Below, piece by piece: positions 17,292-27,234 of a DNA stretch of 64,000 nucleotides; the stretch's first letter is position 1; every line of letters begins with the position of its first letter. The stretch is from UBA4416 sp038327195 (GTDB taxonomy: Bacteria > Bacteroidota > Bacteroidia > B-17B0 > Aurantibacillaceae), in assembly GCA_038327195.1 (NCBI GenBank), contig JBBQKU010000004.1, positions 62,001 through 126,000 on the forward strand. The letters are read 5' to 3'. The notes beneath the pieces are model-generated. The model worked only from the letters and a program-made list of their open reading frames with translations, had not been told where the DNA came from and ran no database searches. A program made the translations under genes and the position numbers.

Positions 17292-18322
17292 TGGAAGAAA
17301 TTAATATACATAATTACGAGGTGTTTTTGCTTGATTATAGCGAAGGCGTTTTAACTGAAGAACAAATCTGTAATTTAGAATTGTTTGCCATGTTAAACCC
17401 AAATTTAGGAATAGATTTGAACGAATTGAATTTTGTGAAAATGTTTGACGATGAAATATATTTCCAAGAAAAAACCCACCTCAAAAAAACAGATTCGGAT
17501 TTAATTTCGGAAAATCAATTTATTGGTTATATCGAAAAACAACTTTCAGAATTAGAAATGATTCATGTAGAGAAAAGTTGCGCGCTTAATATTAGTCTAG
17601 CCAAGGAATTTAATCTTTATAAAAGCACTTGTTTAGTTGCTGATGAAACAATACTATATCCCACTCCAAATAATTTAAAACGAAGGTCAAAAGTAATTTG
17701 GTATAATTTTTCTGCAACTAGTTTTGCAGCTGCAGCATCTATAGTTATTTTATTAGGATTATTTTTTGTTTGGAGAAATTTCAATTCAGATTTTAAACTT
17801 AAAGAAGTTATTGCCTTAACTGAATTCAATAAAATTAAAAACAATAAAGAATCCATGCTGCCTAAAAACAATAATACTAGTTTTTTAGTAGAGCAGAAGA
17901 AAAGCAACATAAAAGAAAATAAATTAAAGACTGCTATAAATGGTTTAAATAAAAAAATAATTAATAAAAATTTAAATAAAACACTTAGCGTTGATTTAAT
18001 GGTTGACACTCAAAAAGTAGAAATCATACCTGGTTCACAAAACCCTGATTATATAGCTAATAAAAACATACAAGATGTATCAAACCCAAATACTGAAAAG
18101 ATAAAAACGGAGAGCGTTGTTACTATTATTTCTGAAAATGAATCTAATGAAACCGTAAGTAATAAAAACAAAAAAGGAGCATGGGCAATTGCATGCAAAG
18201 CCTTAAAAAAGCTAAATAAATTAGGAGTTAAGCGTGTTAACGGAAATGAAAGTGTAAGTGCTGGTTATGCGCTTAATTTTGGAGAACTATCCTTGAAACA
18301 TAAGTCAGCGACAACTAATTAA
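17291..18322 (+). CDS. Probable anti-sigma factor, single-pass membrane protein
   Basis: The 343-residue protein starts at GTG overlapping the ECF sigma stop. An N-terminal cytoplasmic part (~1-135; HNYEVFLLDYSEGVLTEEQ is typical of Bacteroidota anti-sigma N-termini) is followed by one membrane helix (~145-165, AAAASIVILLGLFFVWRNF) and a Lys/Asn-rich C-terminal part outside. The role as anti-sigma is inferred from overlap, order and topology. No catalytic motif is seen. Confidence 0.65.
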   Translation: MEEINIHNYEVFLLDYSEGVLTEEQICNLELFAMLNPNLGIDLNELNFVKMFDDEIYFQEKTHLKKTDSDLISENQFIGYIEKQLSELEMIHVEKSCALNISLAKEFNLYKSTCLVADETILYPTPNNLKRRSKVIWYNFSATSFAAAASIVILLGLFFVWRNFNSDFKLKEVIALTEFNKIKNNKESMLPKNNNTSFLVEQKKSNIKENKLKTAINGLNKKIINKNLNKTLSVDLMVDTQKVEIIPGSQNPDYIANKNIQDVSNPNTEKIKTESVVTIISENESNETVSNKNKKGAWAIACKALKKLNKLGVKRVNGNESVSAGYALNFGELSLKHKSATTN

Positions 18323-18329
18323 GTAACGA

Positions 18330-18704
18330 TTATTTTAAGGTTGGATAAAAAGCATCAATAATATGCTCTACAGATAGTTCATTTGAGTTTTGAATGATGG
18401 AAATTATATCAAAACGGACTTCATCATTTATATTATTTTCTAAAATATAGGCATGTGCTGCTTTTATTGTGTTTTTTTGCTTAGTTAATGACACAAAATC
18501 TTCTGGTTGCCCAAATGCATTTGATGACCTTAATTTAACTTCAACAATTACTAGGGTGTTTTTTATAGAAGCAATAAGGTCAATTTCTAAATGTTTATAA
18601 CGCCAGTTTTTTGCTAATAAATCATACCCATTTTTGAGAAGGAAGCTAATCGCAATATCTTCACCCGCCTTCCCTTTTTCATTATTATTCGACATAGTTT
18701 TCAT
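18330..18704 (-). CDS. YraN family (UPF0102) endonuclease-like protein
   Basis: The 124-residue protein has a PD-(D/E)XK nuclease-like core: GKAGEDIAISFLLKNGY, LEIDLIAS with Asp, and VIVEVKLRS with E-x-K. The family is related to Holliday-junction resolvase folds and is of uncertain biological role. ATG 18704 is used; a second ATG three codons in is possible. Confidence 0.85.
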   Translation of the reverse strand: MKTMSNNNEKGKAGEDIAISFLLKNGYDLLAKNWRYKHLEIDLIASIKNTLVIVEVKLRSSNAFGQPEDFVSLTKQKNTIKAAHAYILENNINDEVRFDIISIIQNSNELSVEHIIDAFYPTLK

Positions 18705-18752
18705 ATATTGATAAATATAATTAATTTAGATAAATTTTAAAAATCTATATCA

Positions 18753-19397
18753 ATGAATAAAATTAAATTATTAGTAGTAAGTTTAACATTATCAATTTTT
18801 TCTATTGCGCAATCATTTGAAGGAACAATTGAATTTAAAATGGAAACAAGTAAAGGAGATTCAACAACCAATATTTATTACATAAAAGGAAATGATGTTA
18901 AATTGGACCAAATAGGCCATAAATCGGGTAAGGTTGAAGGTAGTTTCATTTTCAATATTGCAACAAAAGAAATAAAATTTGTAAATCCCGTTAGGAAAAT
19001 TTGGGGCGTAACTAATAGCGAAACAATGCCGATTATTATTGGGTCGTGTGTTGCTACAAAGGGACCTAATTCAAAAACTATTCAAGGACAAAAGTGCACA
19101 GAATACGTTGTTAAAAACATAGAAGAAAATACTCAAATTACATATTGGATAGTTTCTGGGAAATATGATTATTTTGTTCCTTTAGTAAAAATGTGGAACA
19201 GGAAGGATAAACAAAGTGTATATTTTAATCAAATTAAGGATTTGCCAAAGGGTTCTATGCCTTTATTGTCTGAAGAGAAAACGATTACAGATGGCAAAAC
19301 CCTAAGTAGATTAGAGGTATCTAAAATAACTAAAATAGGTATAGATGAATCGAAATTATCTGTGCCTGCTGATTACAAAAAATTTGAACAAAAATAA
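18753..19397 (+). CDS. Secreted DUF4412-like protein
   Basis: A signal peptide (NKIKLLVVSLTLSIFSIAQ) precedes a ~195-residue beta-rich domain starting SFEGTIEFKMETSKGD and containing YYIKGNDVKLDQI and GQKCTEYVVKNIEENTQITYWI. This resembles DUF4412, a periplasmic family of unknown function with a lipoprotein-localization-factor-like look. It is divergent from yraN and followed by a terminator at 19415-19445. Confidence 0.65.
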   Translation: MNKIKLLVVSLTLSIFSIAQSFEGTIEFKMETSKGDSTTNIYYIKGNDVKLDQIGHKSGKVEGSFIFNIATKEIKFVNPVRKIWGVTNSETMPIIIGSCVATKGPNSKTIQGQKCTEYVVKNIEENTQITYWIVSGKYDYFVPLVKMWNRKDKQSVYFNQIKDLPKGSMPLLSEEKTITDGKTLSRLEVSKITKIGIDESKLSVPADYKKFEQK

Positions 19398-19414
19398 ATT
19401 CGCTATTAATTATT

Positions 19415-19445
19415 AAAAACTCATAAATATTATTTATGAGTTTTT
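19415..19445. terminator. Bidirectional terminator
   Basis: A 13-bp stem (aaaaactcataaa / tttatgagttttt) with a 5-nt loop lies between the convergent DUF4412-like gene and the small barrel gene. Confidence 0.8.
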
Positions 19446-19459
19446 TTATGCGCTATAAT

Positions 19460-20047
19460 TTATAATCCAACATTAAATCCAATTTGTATGATTGGATTTT
19501 GGTAGGGTGAAAGTGGTGTTTGATTAACATTATAAAAAATCATTGCCACTATTGTACCTTTGTCCGAAAATTGTTGCCTATATCCAGCCCCAATTAAAAC
19601 ATTGTCAACCCAAGCCCTGCTATTTAAAATGCCAGTTCGATAATCTGGCACACTTATTCTGTCCAATCCTACTTGTGCAAACAAGTTTTCCATAACGAAA
19701 TATCGAGCAAACGCACTTCCTCCATAAAGAGTAGAAACATATTTTTTTGCAGCATAAGTTTGGCTATAATAATTATATATTGCGCCAACTCCAACAGAAA
19801 ACTGTTTGTTAATTTTTACACCAATTATTGGAGATAGGTTTACATATGTTGAGGTTCCAAACCAAGCGCCTACTGTTCCTCCTAAATAAAGTCGGTCTTT
19901 GAATTTATCAAATTGTTTAGGTTCGTTTGGAATTGTTTGCTGGTAATTTGAAGGGGAAGGCAATGGCGTGTCTTGCGCCAAGGCTGAATTAACAACTAGG
20001 CAAAATGTAAATAATAATTGCGAATAAGTATTTTTTAATAGAATCAA
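19460..20047 (-). CDS. Small outer-membrane beta-barrel-like protein
   Basis: This 195-residue protein has a signal peptide (QLLFTFCLVVNSALAQ) and alternating amphipathic strands (RLYLGGTVGAWFG, FSVGVGAIYNYY, LFAQVGLDRISV, VLIGAGYRQQFSDKG), ending in the hydrophobic strand IIQIGFNVGL that is usual for outer-membrane barrels. The start is TTG 20047 as no ATG is available. Function unknown; DUF4834 gene upstream is 16 bp away on the same strand. Confidence 0.6.
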   Translation of the reverse strand: MILLKNTYSQLLFTFCLVVNSALAQDTPLPSPSNYQQTIPNEPKQFDKFKDRLYLGGTVGAWFGTSTYVNLSPIIGVKINKQFSVGVGAIYNYYSQTYAAKKYVSTLYGGSAFARYFVMENLFAQVGLDRISVPDYRTGILNSRAWVDNVLIGAGYRQQFSDKGTIVAMIFYNVNQTPLSPYQNPIIQIGFNVGL

Positions 20048-20063
20048 TTGTTATAAGTTGATT

Positions 20064-20291
20064 TTAAGTTATATCCTCGTAGTCAATATATTCGCCATCA
20101 CTAGGCTTGAAATGACTTTTTTGGTTTTTATTTAGGTTGTCAATTTTAACTTCACCTTCTTTTTTTTGATGAGTTTGATTTTTGTATGAATTTGACGCAC
20201 TTGTTTGATTAGTTTTTGTTACTAGTTTAAAAGCATCATAAATCTTCCAAATAACCCATAAAACAATTATGGTCCAAATTACATCGCGCAC
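20064..20291 (-). CDS. DUF4834-like small membrane protein
   Basis: The 75-residue protein starts at GTG 20291 with one membrane helix (DVIWTIIVLWVIWKIYDAF), a Lys/Asn/Ser-rich linker, and the C-terminal motif GEVKIDNL...DGEYIDYEDI that characterises DUF4834 proteins of Bacteroidota. Function unknown. It precedes the small barrel gene. Confidence 0.65.
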   Translation of the reverse strand: MRDVIWTIIVLWVIWKIYDAFKLVTKTNQTSASNSYKNQTHQKKEGEVKIDNLNKNQKSHFKPSDGEYIDYEDIT

Positions 20292-20385
20292 TTTATTTAA
20301 GATTAAATTATACTTACAAAATTACGTTAATAATAAATAGAAAATAAAAATTAACACAATTTATTATATGAGTTAGTTTTAAATA

Positions 20386-20417
20386 AAAAACCCCCTCAGT
20401 TTACTGAGAGGGTTTTT
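20386..20417 (-). terminator. Terminator of the PorE-like OmpA gene
   Basis: The hairpin aaaaccccctcagt-tta-ctgagagggtttttt lies 17 bp past the stop at 20434. T-rich arms face both ways, so it also shields the gene at 20291. Confidence 0.8.
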
Positions 20418-20433
20418 TTAGAGTGAATAGTTT

Positions 20434-22497
20434 TTATTCTATTATTTCTTCAGAATTTTCTTCACCTGAAACTTGTGGTTTGTAAATTGGCTTGTCAGAT
20501 TTAGGGGCATTAGGATCCTGATAATCCCAGTTTAAGATACGGAACACAGTACGACGGTTTTTTTGGTGTAATGCTTCTTTCTCTTCTTTAGTTTTTGCTT
20601 TGTTAATCACATCATCTTTAACTAAAAGTTTTTTCTCTCCCCAACCTTTAGATTTTAAACGGTCTAAAGGAATTTTTTTCTCAATATTTAAATAATCCAC
20701 ACAAGATTTAGCACGAGCTTCAGATAACGTTTGGTTTTTCGCGTCATTACCACGGCTATCCGTATGAGCTTGTAATTCAATCACAATACCTGGATTATCA
20801 ACTAAAGTTTGGTATAAAAAATTTAATGAATCTTTAGATTCAGGTTTCAAATCAGCTTTCCCTAATTCATATAATACAGCAGGGAAACGAATTTCAGCTT
20901 TAACAGGTGTTAATGCAAAATCTTTAACAAAATCTTTAGATTCATTTTCTGCTACAGTAGTAAGTTTACCTAAATCTTGGTTAGCTAAGAAACCTAATTT
21001 AAAAGTTTGAGAGGTTGTGTTTTTATCAGTTGCAACAGTTACTTCATAAGAAGTATTTTCTTTTAATTTAAAAGAATATTTTCCATCAGCTGCTGTTTTT
21101 AACTCGAACATCTCTCCGCTAGAACCTTTTAAATGAATTAAAGCATTTTGAACGGGCTCATTATTTTCTGCACTTACAACTGTTCCATTTAAGTTAAATA
21201 ATAATGGTGGTAAAACAAAAGAGTAAATATCATCACTTCCTTTTCCGCCTTCGCGATTTGAAGAAAAGTAACCTCTGATTTTTTTACCTTCAAAAATAAT
21301 TCCGAAATCATCACCAGCTGAGTTCATTGGTGATTTTAAATTTTCTGGTGCTTTAGTGAATTTTCCACTAGCATCTTTTTCTGCTTTAAAAATATCTAAA
21401 CCTCCCATACCTAAGTGGAAGTTTGATGAGAAGTATAATGTTTTGTCATCATCAGCCATATAAGGGAACATTTCATCTCCAGGAGTATTAATACTAGGGC
21501 CGCAGTTTACTGGATCTCCCCAAGCTTTACCTTTATCATTATAAGTACTCATCCAAATATCTTTTCCTCCGTATCCACCAGGTAATTTCGAAGTAAAATA
21601 AAGAACTTTACCAGTTATATTAATTGCTGGATGCGCAAAAGAGATTGAATCAATATTAAATGGTAATTCTTCTGGCTCAGCCCATGATGGACCTTGTTTT
21701 TTACATACGAATAATTGACATTTAAATTGTTTTCCTTTTCCTTCAGGACAACGAGTCATAAACATAACATCACCTTTTTTAGAAACAGAAACAGAGGCAT
21801 CATTCATTTTAGAAATTATCGTAGTACCTAATGGTGCAGGAGTGCTCCATTTTCCGTTTTTATCTAATTTAGTCTCATATAAATCAGAGTGATTTTGTCC
21901 ATTTGTTACGTCAATTCCACCTGTTCCACCTTGTCTTGTAGAAGTAAATATTAAAGTTGTAAATTTTTTATCTGAATAAGCAGGACTAAAATCTGATTCT
22001 TTAGAATTAATCAAAGCCATGTTCTCAACTTTCAAACGAGTTTCAGGCGTGTTTTTAGCATCTTTCCATTGTTGAGCTAATTCGCAAGATTTTACACCGT
22101 TTTCTCCCTGTACATCAGAAGGCATTTCTTTTTTGTAGTTATTATATTCTACAATTGCTTCTGGGTATTTTTGTTGGGCTTTTAAACAATCAGCTAATTT
22201 TAAAATAGCAATTGGGTCAGGATATTTTGCTTTTATTGCCTTACTATAATAAGTTTCTGCCGCTTTCAAATCATTAATTTCGTGATAAGAAACAGCAGTT
22301 TTAAATAAAATTTTTGCTTTTGAATCTGCTTTTTTAACCTTTGTATAGGCTTGTTTATAAAGCTCTATTGCGTTAAAATATTGATGGTTTTCATATGCAA
22401 CATCAGCATCTTTCAAATAATTTTTTTGTGCGCTTATTGAAAACACAAATGCAATAACGGCTGTAGTGGTTAAAGCTAGTTTTTTTAAGTTTTTCAT
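20434..22497 (-). CDS. OmpA-family protein with TPR, PD40 and carboxypeptidase-regulatory domains (PorE-like)
   Basis: This 687-residue envelope protein has a signal peptide (KKLALTTTAVIAFVFSISAQ), TPR-like helices at ~25-140, WD40-like PD40 beta-propeller repeats at ~160-430 (SDFSPAYSDKKFTTLIFTST, GGYGGKDIWMS, GDEMFPYMADDDKTLYFSS), a carboxypeptidase-regulatory fold at ~435-520, and an OmpA C-terminal peptidoglycan-binding domain at ~545-655 (IELQAHTDSRGN, LSEARAKSCVDYL). This order is that of PorE, the T9SS component that tethers the machine to peptidoglycan. No lipobox Cys follows the signal peptide, unlike P. gingivalis PorE, so it may be one of several paralogues. Confidence 0.8.
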   Translation of the reverse strand: MKNLKKLALTTTAVIAFVFSISAQKNYLKDADVAYENHQYFNAIELYKQAYTKVKKADSKAKILFKTAVSYHEINDLKAAETYYSKAIKAKYPDPIAILKLADCLKAQQKYPEAIVEYNNYKKEMPSDVQGENGVKSCELAQQWKDAKNTPETRLKVENMALINSKESDFSPAYSDKKFTTLIFTSTRQGGTGGIDVTNGQNHSDLYETKLDKNGKWSTPAPLGTTIISKMNDASVSVSKKGDVMFMTRCPEGKGKQFKCQLFVCKKQGPSWAEPEELPFNIDSISFAHPAINITGKVLYFTSKLPGGYGGKDIWMSTYNDKGKAWGDPVNCGPSINTPGDEMFPYMADDDKTLYFSSNFHLGMGGLDIFKAEKDASGKFTKAPENLKSPMNSAGDDFGIIFEGKKIRGYFSSNREGGKGSDDIYSFVLPPLLFNLNGTVVSAENNEPVQNALIHLKGSSGEMFELKTAADGKYSFKLKENTSYEVTVATDKNTTSQTFKLGFLANQDLGKLTTVAENESKDFVKDFALTPVKAEIRFPAVLYELGKADLKPESKDSLNFLYQTLVDNPGIVIELQAHTDSRGNDAKNQTLSEARAKSCVDYLNIEKKIPLDRLKSKGWGEKKLLVKDDVINKAKTKEEKEALHQKNRRTVFRILNWDYQDPNAPKSDKPIYKPQVSGEENSEEIIE

Positions 22498-22612
22498 AGG
22501 TTTTATTAAACTTTATAGGATGCTAAGATATATAAATTTTTAAAACAACAAAAATTTATTAACAAAAATCGAACTTAAGCTAACAATTCTAGCTTTTTGT
22601 GACTCAATTAGG

Positions 22613-23038
22613 TTATTTGATGGCTTGTTTTTGTTTTAAAGCCCAATTTTCTTTCTTTCTCATCAATTCAGAATCTAGTTTGGTTTTATCTTTGTATCCA
22701 CAAAGGTGTAAAACACCATGAATCATTACGCGATGAAGTTCTTCTTCAAAATGGACTTGAAATTTTTTAGCATTTTCCGAGACCCTTTCCACACTAATAA
22801 AAATGTCTGAATTAATTTTGGTTCCTTCTGTATAATCAAATGTGATGATATCAGTAAAAGTATTGTGATTTAAATGTTTTATATTGATTTCAAGTAATTC
22901 TTCATCATTACAAAACACATAATTGATAGTTCCAAGGGTATGTTTTTCTTTTTCTGCAATAAATTTAATCCATAACTTAAGTTTAGATTTTTCTTTAAGT
23001 TTAAAAGGAATACTTTGGTTGTTGAAGGAAATTGGCAT
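22613..23038 (-). CDS. ybeY: Endoribonuclease YbeY
   Basis: YbeY is a metal-dependent RNase for 16S rRNA 3' maturation and ribosome quality control. The 141-residue protein has the metal-binding stretch HRVMIHGVLHLCGYKDKTKLD. The first two histidines of the H-x3-H-x5-H motif are present, but the third position is Asp. Upstream FDYTEGTKINSDIFISVERV matches the family. It is the last gene of an operon with the DUF4175-like and ATPase genes. Confidence 0.92.
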   Translation of the reverse strand: MPISFNNQSIPFKLKEKSKLKLWIKFIAEKEKHTLGTINYVFCNDEELLEINIKHLNHNTFTDIITFDYTEGTKINSDIFISVERVSENAKKFQVHFEEELHRVMIHGVLHLCGYKDKTKLDSELMRKKENWALKQKQAIK

Positions 23039-23077
23039 TAACGATTTTTACTTTTAATTGGGCTGTTATTTCTGAGT

Positions 23078-23488
23078 TTAATTTAAATTAAAAGTCAAAA
23101 GTACTTCTTGACCATTATTATTAAATTCAACTTTATCAGCTAAATGTTTCATTAAAAAAACACCACGACCTTGAGGTTTGTCGATATTTATGGGATCAGT
23201 AGGGTCAGGAAGTCCATTATAATCAAAACCATTGCCTTCATCTGCCACCGAAAACTGTATGTTTTTGTCTCCTGATTCAAAACCAATTTTTATATGTTTG
23301 TTTGGATTGCCTTCGTTACCATGATAAATGGCATTATTAACAGCTTCAGTTACAGCAATAAGTATATTTCCATAGCTATCATCATTCACACTAAAAACCT
23401 CGCATACGTCCTCTACTAATCGTTCTACTAATCTCATGTTTTCTGATGAGGAACTTATATCTAATTTTTCTCCTTTAGCTAAAATCAT
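23078..23488 (-). CDS. RsbW-like anti-sigma regulatory factor (HATPase_c_2)
   Basis: The 136-residue GHKL ATPase-fold protein has N-box EAVNNAIYHGN, G1 box VADEGNGFD and G2 region PQGRGVFLMKHLAD. The family comprises serine/threonine kinases or ATP-dependent switches that hold sigma factors or anti-sigma antagonists. No STAS antagonist or sigma factor is adjacent. Its ATG overlaps the upstream stop (ATGA), and ybeY follows after 39 bp. Confidence 0.85.
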   Translation of the reverse strand: MILAKGEKLDISSSSENMRLVERLVEDVCEVFSVNDDSYGNILIAVTEAVNNAIYHGNEGNPNKHIKIGFESGDKNIQFSVADEGNGFDYNGLPDPTDPINIDKPQGRGVFLMKHLADKVEFNNNGQEVLLTFNLN

Positions 23489-26400
23489 TTTTTTACGTTA
23501 TTAAAATAAATATTTACTTTTTCTTTGTAATAGGGCGTTAAACTCGGTGGAACTGTATTTAAAAGTTCCAATTCTTTTTCTTTCAATCTTTTATACTCTA
23601 AAAATTGCGAAGGGTTACTTAAATTTTGATTTTTTGCTTCATTACTTTTTCGTTTTTCGTCTTGTTCCCTTTCTCGTTCTGCTTTATCGCTTTCTAAAAG
23701 TTTTGTAATAATATCTTGTTGGCGCTTCATGGTTTCTTGTGTAATTTGTCTGTTAACGATATCCTTTTCGGTTTGTTCCATCATATCAGCTAAATTTCCA
23801 CCAGGGTTATTTCCACCTTCTTTTTTAATTTTATCAAGCATTTGTTGCATTTGTCTTCTTAATGCTTCTTGCTGAGCAGCAGCTTTTGCTAATTGCTGAC
23901 TCAATCCAGGCATCCCTTGTGTGCCTTCTTGACCTTGTGTTCCCATTCCACCTTGTCCTCCTGGCTTTTTACCTCCAGGTTTATTGCCTCCAGGTTTTTC
24001 GCCAGGCTTGTTTCCAGGTTTTTCACCCCCAGGTTTTTGACCTTTTTCTAATGCTTTTTTCAGTTCTTCAATTTGTTTGTTAAGCTGCTCCTGCATTTGT
24101 TTCATACTTTGCATACTTGGTTTTGAGCCAGGTTTACTAGAAGGTTTTGAGCCTTTTCCTGGCTTTTTACATTTACCAGACCCTTCTTTTTTGCCTTCTT
24201 TTGCTTTTTGTTGCATTTGCTCAAGAGATTCGTTTAGCAATAATGCTAAATTATTTATTGAGGTCATTGAGTATTGCATTCTGATTTGTGCATCTGCTTG
24301 CTGCCTTTCTTCCAATGAACTTATTGTTTTTCTCATATTGAGAATAATGGAAGAAATTTCACGATTTACCGTTGCAGAAATTGCAGGGTTTCTTTTGCTT
24401 AAAGCAAATAAACTATCTTCTACTATTTTAGAATCTTCTTGGAGTTTACGTTGCTTTTTTGGAATTGTTAAATATTGAGGGTTTTCAGACCTTATTTTTG
24501 AAAGATTTGCCATTAAATCCTCTTGGCCGAAAGATAAGCTTAATAAATTTTCTAAAATTTGACGTAAGGCTTGCATGTCTTCTTCTTGCTCTTCCTTTTC
24601 CATTTCGTCCATTGATTTTTGCATTTGTTCTTTCATCTCTTGCATCCCATCACTGGCTTCTTTTTCTGATTTTGCCGCTTCTTTTTTGTTTTTTTTATTT
24701 AATTCTTCAGCGCTTTGTTGCATATCTTTCGATATTTCATTTTGTTTTTCCTCAGTTTTCGGAATCTCATTTTTTTGCTCAAGCGCTTCATTTTTTTGTT
24801 CTAAATCTTTTATGTCCTTTTTTAAATCATCAAATTGTTTGTTGAGCTCATTTTGTTTTTCTTCTAATTTTTGATTGTCTGTTTTTGGCTTTTGGTCATT
24901 TGCTTTTTCTTCTTTCTCTTTTATTTTTTTTGTCTCTTCATTCCCTTTTGTCTTTTCAGTACCTTCCGTCTCTTTTTTTAAATCATCTTGTTTATTTTTA
25001 ATGTCATCTAATTTATCAATGGCCTGTTGCATTTTCTGTTCAACTTCCATTTGTTTAAACGCTTCTAGAGTTCTATCTAGCTCTTTCTCCATGTCTTTAT
25101 TAGAGAGTTTTAACTCTTCTAATTTTTCTTGAACTTGATTTTTATCTAGCTTATCCAACATTTTATTTAACTCGTCAAATAGTTTTTTCATTTCCGGAGT
25201 CATAATATTTTCAAACAATTCTTCCAATTGTTTTTGTTTTTCTAATAAGGATTCGTCGTTTTTTGTTAGTTCTTCTTGTTGTTTATTGTTTAATTGATTT
25301 TCTTGTTTTGTTTGCTCAATTTTATTTTTCAGTTCATTTTGTTTTTTTAAAATATCTTCTAATTTTTTCTTTTCTTCATAACCCATTTGTTTTTTTTCGG
25401 TTAATTTTTTACTAAAGTCGTTAATGTCTTTTTGTAAATCTTTTGCTTTTTTTATTTCATCATTAATGTCTTTTTTTATCTCCGAATTATTCTTGTCAGT
25501 TGCTTTATTAATATCATCAATACTTGGTGCTTTAAAAGACATTATTTGAGTTTTAGCTGACTTAGAGCCATTAACACCGTCATTATCCCAAATTTCAAAA
25601 TAATATTCTATTTTATCGCCAGGATGTAAATCATAATTTGCTGCATTAAAAAAATAAAAATAAGGCTGCATACTGTTCAGTTTATTTATTCCAATTGGAA
25701 TTTCATTTTGTTTTGAAAAACTATTTCCTAAACTATCTTTTCCGCTTAATGTGTATTTAAACATTAAACGCGTAAAGCCATAATCATCTTTTATAGAACC
25801 AGAAAAATAAACATTTTGAGTATTTAACGAATCTATTTTTTCGCTTACATCAATTGTAGGAGTTTGGTCAGGAATAACATTTATAGTATAATTAATCGAA
25901 TCTGGGTTTTGTTTCAAAAAGCTGTTTCCTGTTTTTAGACTATAGCTTGTGCTTTGAATAAAATACTTTGAAAAGGAAAATTCATTTTCATTTGTTTTTT
26001 GACTATTGATTATTGTGTCTTTAAAATTAATAAAGACAGTTTCTGTATTTTTTGTGTTGAATGTCCAATTGATTTTTGTGCCTTGCGGAATTTGCATATC
26101 CCCAATATTAGAAAGTGTTTCGTTCTTTTTATTGAGATAGGATGGGTAAATTAATTGTACATTAAAGTTAATTAGCATTGGTTTAGGCAAAACATTTAAT
26201 TCATAAGGCTTGGAATTAAAGCCAGCGGCGCTAAAATTAAAATCGATGTTTTTTTGAACATTATTAAACGTGTAAGTGTAATTTAAATTATCACTTTTTT
26301 CCATTTTATGTTCAATACCATCTACTGTAATAAAAACTTCGTTTGGAATTTCATTTCCTTTCAAGTTTAATTCTAATACAAAATTTTGTTGCTGAATTGC

Positions 26401-27024
26401 TGTTAATTGTTTGTTTGAAATTGAAAATTGAAAAGGCGCTAATTGTTCAAAATAGGTTTGGTGATTAATTAAACGTTCAGTGCCATCTCTTATAATGCTA
26501 GGTTTTACTGTAAATATTAACGCAAATACTATAATTGGAGGAAGCGCATATTTTAAATATTTTTTATTATGAGTTAAATTTATTGCCGACGAAAATGGAA
26601 TTGGATTTAACTCTTCCATTTTTTGGTTGATGCTTGCATTTAATAAATCTACTGAAAGAATTGAGCCTGAATTTCTTTGTAATTGAAGGGTATTGATTAG
26701 TTTATCGTTAATCATAGAAAAATGTTTTCCTACTATGTTTGCGGCATCATCATAAGAAATTATTTTTCCAAATTTATTTAGTTTTAAAATGGGGATGATA
26801 ATAAATTTCGAAATAACGATTGCGCTTGCTGAAACAAAGGCATAAAATAAAATGGTTCTAATAGTCGTTTGAAACTGAACAAAGTATTCTGCAATTACTA
26901 AAAACAAAAATGCAGCCAATAGTAAACCTAATGAATAGATTAAACCTTTTAATAACTGATTTTTATAATACTTGCGTATAAATTCATCCAGTTTTAAAAG
27001 AAGAATATTTTTGTTTTCTGACAA
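23485..27024 (-). CDS. Large DUF4175-like membrane protein with long coiled coil
   Basis: The 1179-residue protein has two or three N-terminal helices (~22-45, ~55-75, ~155-175), beta-rich extracytoplasmic domains (~190-480), a very long charged coiled coil (~500-800, rich in Lys/Glu/Gln/Asn), and a Gly/Pro/Lys-rich low-complexity tract (~975-1070), then a charged tail. It resembles DUF4175-type proteins conserved in Bacteroidota. The function is unknown; envelope or mechanical scaffolding is a guess. The start is TTG 27024 (MSENKN). It is the first gene of the operon with the RsbW-like and ybeY genes. Confidence 0.75.
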   Translation of the reverse strand: MSENKNILLLKLDEFIRKYYKNQLLKGLIYSLGLLLAAFLFLVIAEYFVQFQTTIRTILFYAFVSASAIVISKFIIIPILKLNKFGKIISYDDAANIVGKHFSMINDKLINTLQLQRNSGSILSVDLLNASINQKMEELNPIPFSSAINLTHNKKYLKYALPPIIVFALIFTVKPSIIRDGTERLINHQTYFEQLAPFQFSISNKQLTAIQQQNFVLELNLKGNEIPNEVFITVDGIEHKMEKSDNLNYTYTFNNVQKNIDFNFSAAGFNSKPYELNVLPKPMLINFNVQLIYPSYLNKKNETLSNIGDMQIPQGTKINWTFNTKNTETVFINFKDTIINSQKTNENEFSFSKYFIQSTSYSLKTGNSFLKQNPDSINYTINVIPDQTPTIDVSEKIDSLNTQNVYFSGSIKDDYGFTRLMFKYTLSGKDSLGNSFSKQNEIPIGINKLNSMQPYFYFFNAANYDLHPGDKIEYYFEIWDNDGVNGSKSAKTQIMSFKAPSIDDINKATDKNNSEIKKDINDEIKKAKDLQKDINDFSKKLTEKKQMGYEEKKKLEDILKKQNELKNKIEQTKQENQLNNKQQEELTKNDESLLEKQKQLEELFENIMTPEMKKLFDELNKMLDKLDKNQVQEKLEELKLSNKDMEKELDRTLEAFKQMEVEQKMQQAIDKLDDIKNKQDDLKKETEGTEKTKGNEETKKIKEKEEKANDQKPKTDNQKLEEKQNELNKQFDDLKKDIKDLEQKNEALEQKNEIPKTEEKQNEISKDMQQSAEELNKKNKKEAAKSEKEASDGMQEMKEQMQKSMDEMEKEEQEEDMQALRQILENLLSLSFGQEDLMANLSKIRSENPQYLTIPKKQRKLQEDSKIVEDSLFALSKRNPAISATVNREISSIILNMRKTISSLEERQQADAQIRMQYSMTSINNLALLLNESLEQMQQKAKEGKKEGSGKCKKPGKGSKPSSKPGSKPSMQSMKQMQEQLNKQIEELKKALEKGQKPGGEKPGNKPGEKPGGNKPGGKKPGGQGGMGTQGQEGTQGMPGLSQQLAKAAAQQEALRRQMQQMLDKIKKEGGNNPGGNLADMMEQTEKDIVNRQITQETMKRQQDIITKLLESDKAEREREQDEKRKSNEAKNQNLSNPSQFLEYKRLKEKELELLNTVPPSLTPYYKEKVNIYFNNVKK

Positions 27025-27234
27025 TGGATTACCCTTTTACACAAATTTACTAAATAAGGCAGGGCTTTGAAATTTAATTAGTGTTAATTTCTATACTAAA
27101 TTTCAATTTATTTGATTTTTTGCCATAAATTTTATCGTTTAATAATGAATAGGTAATTTTTCTTTTGTTTTTCAATCTATAATAAAGTGTTTTGAATTGA
27201 ACATGAACAGCTTAGTGTTTATATATTTTGATTG

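Noticed and set aside
23862..25132. Open frames on + rich in Phe, Leu, Cys and Ser opposite the DUF4175-like gene
   Set aside because: They are the antisense image of Lys/Glu/Gln-rich coiled-coil coding sequence.
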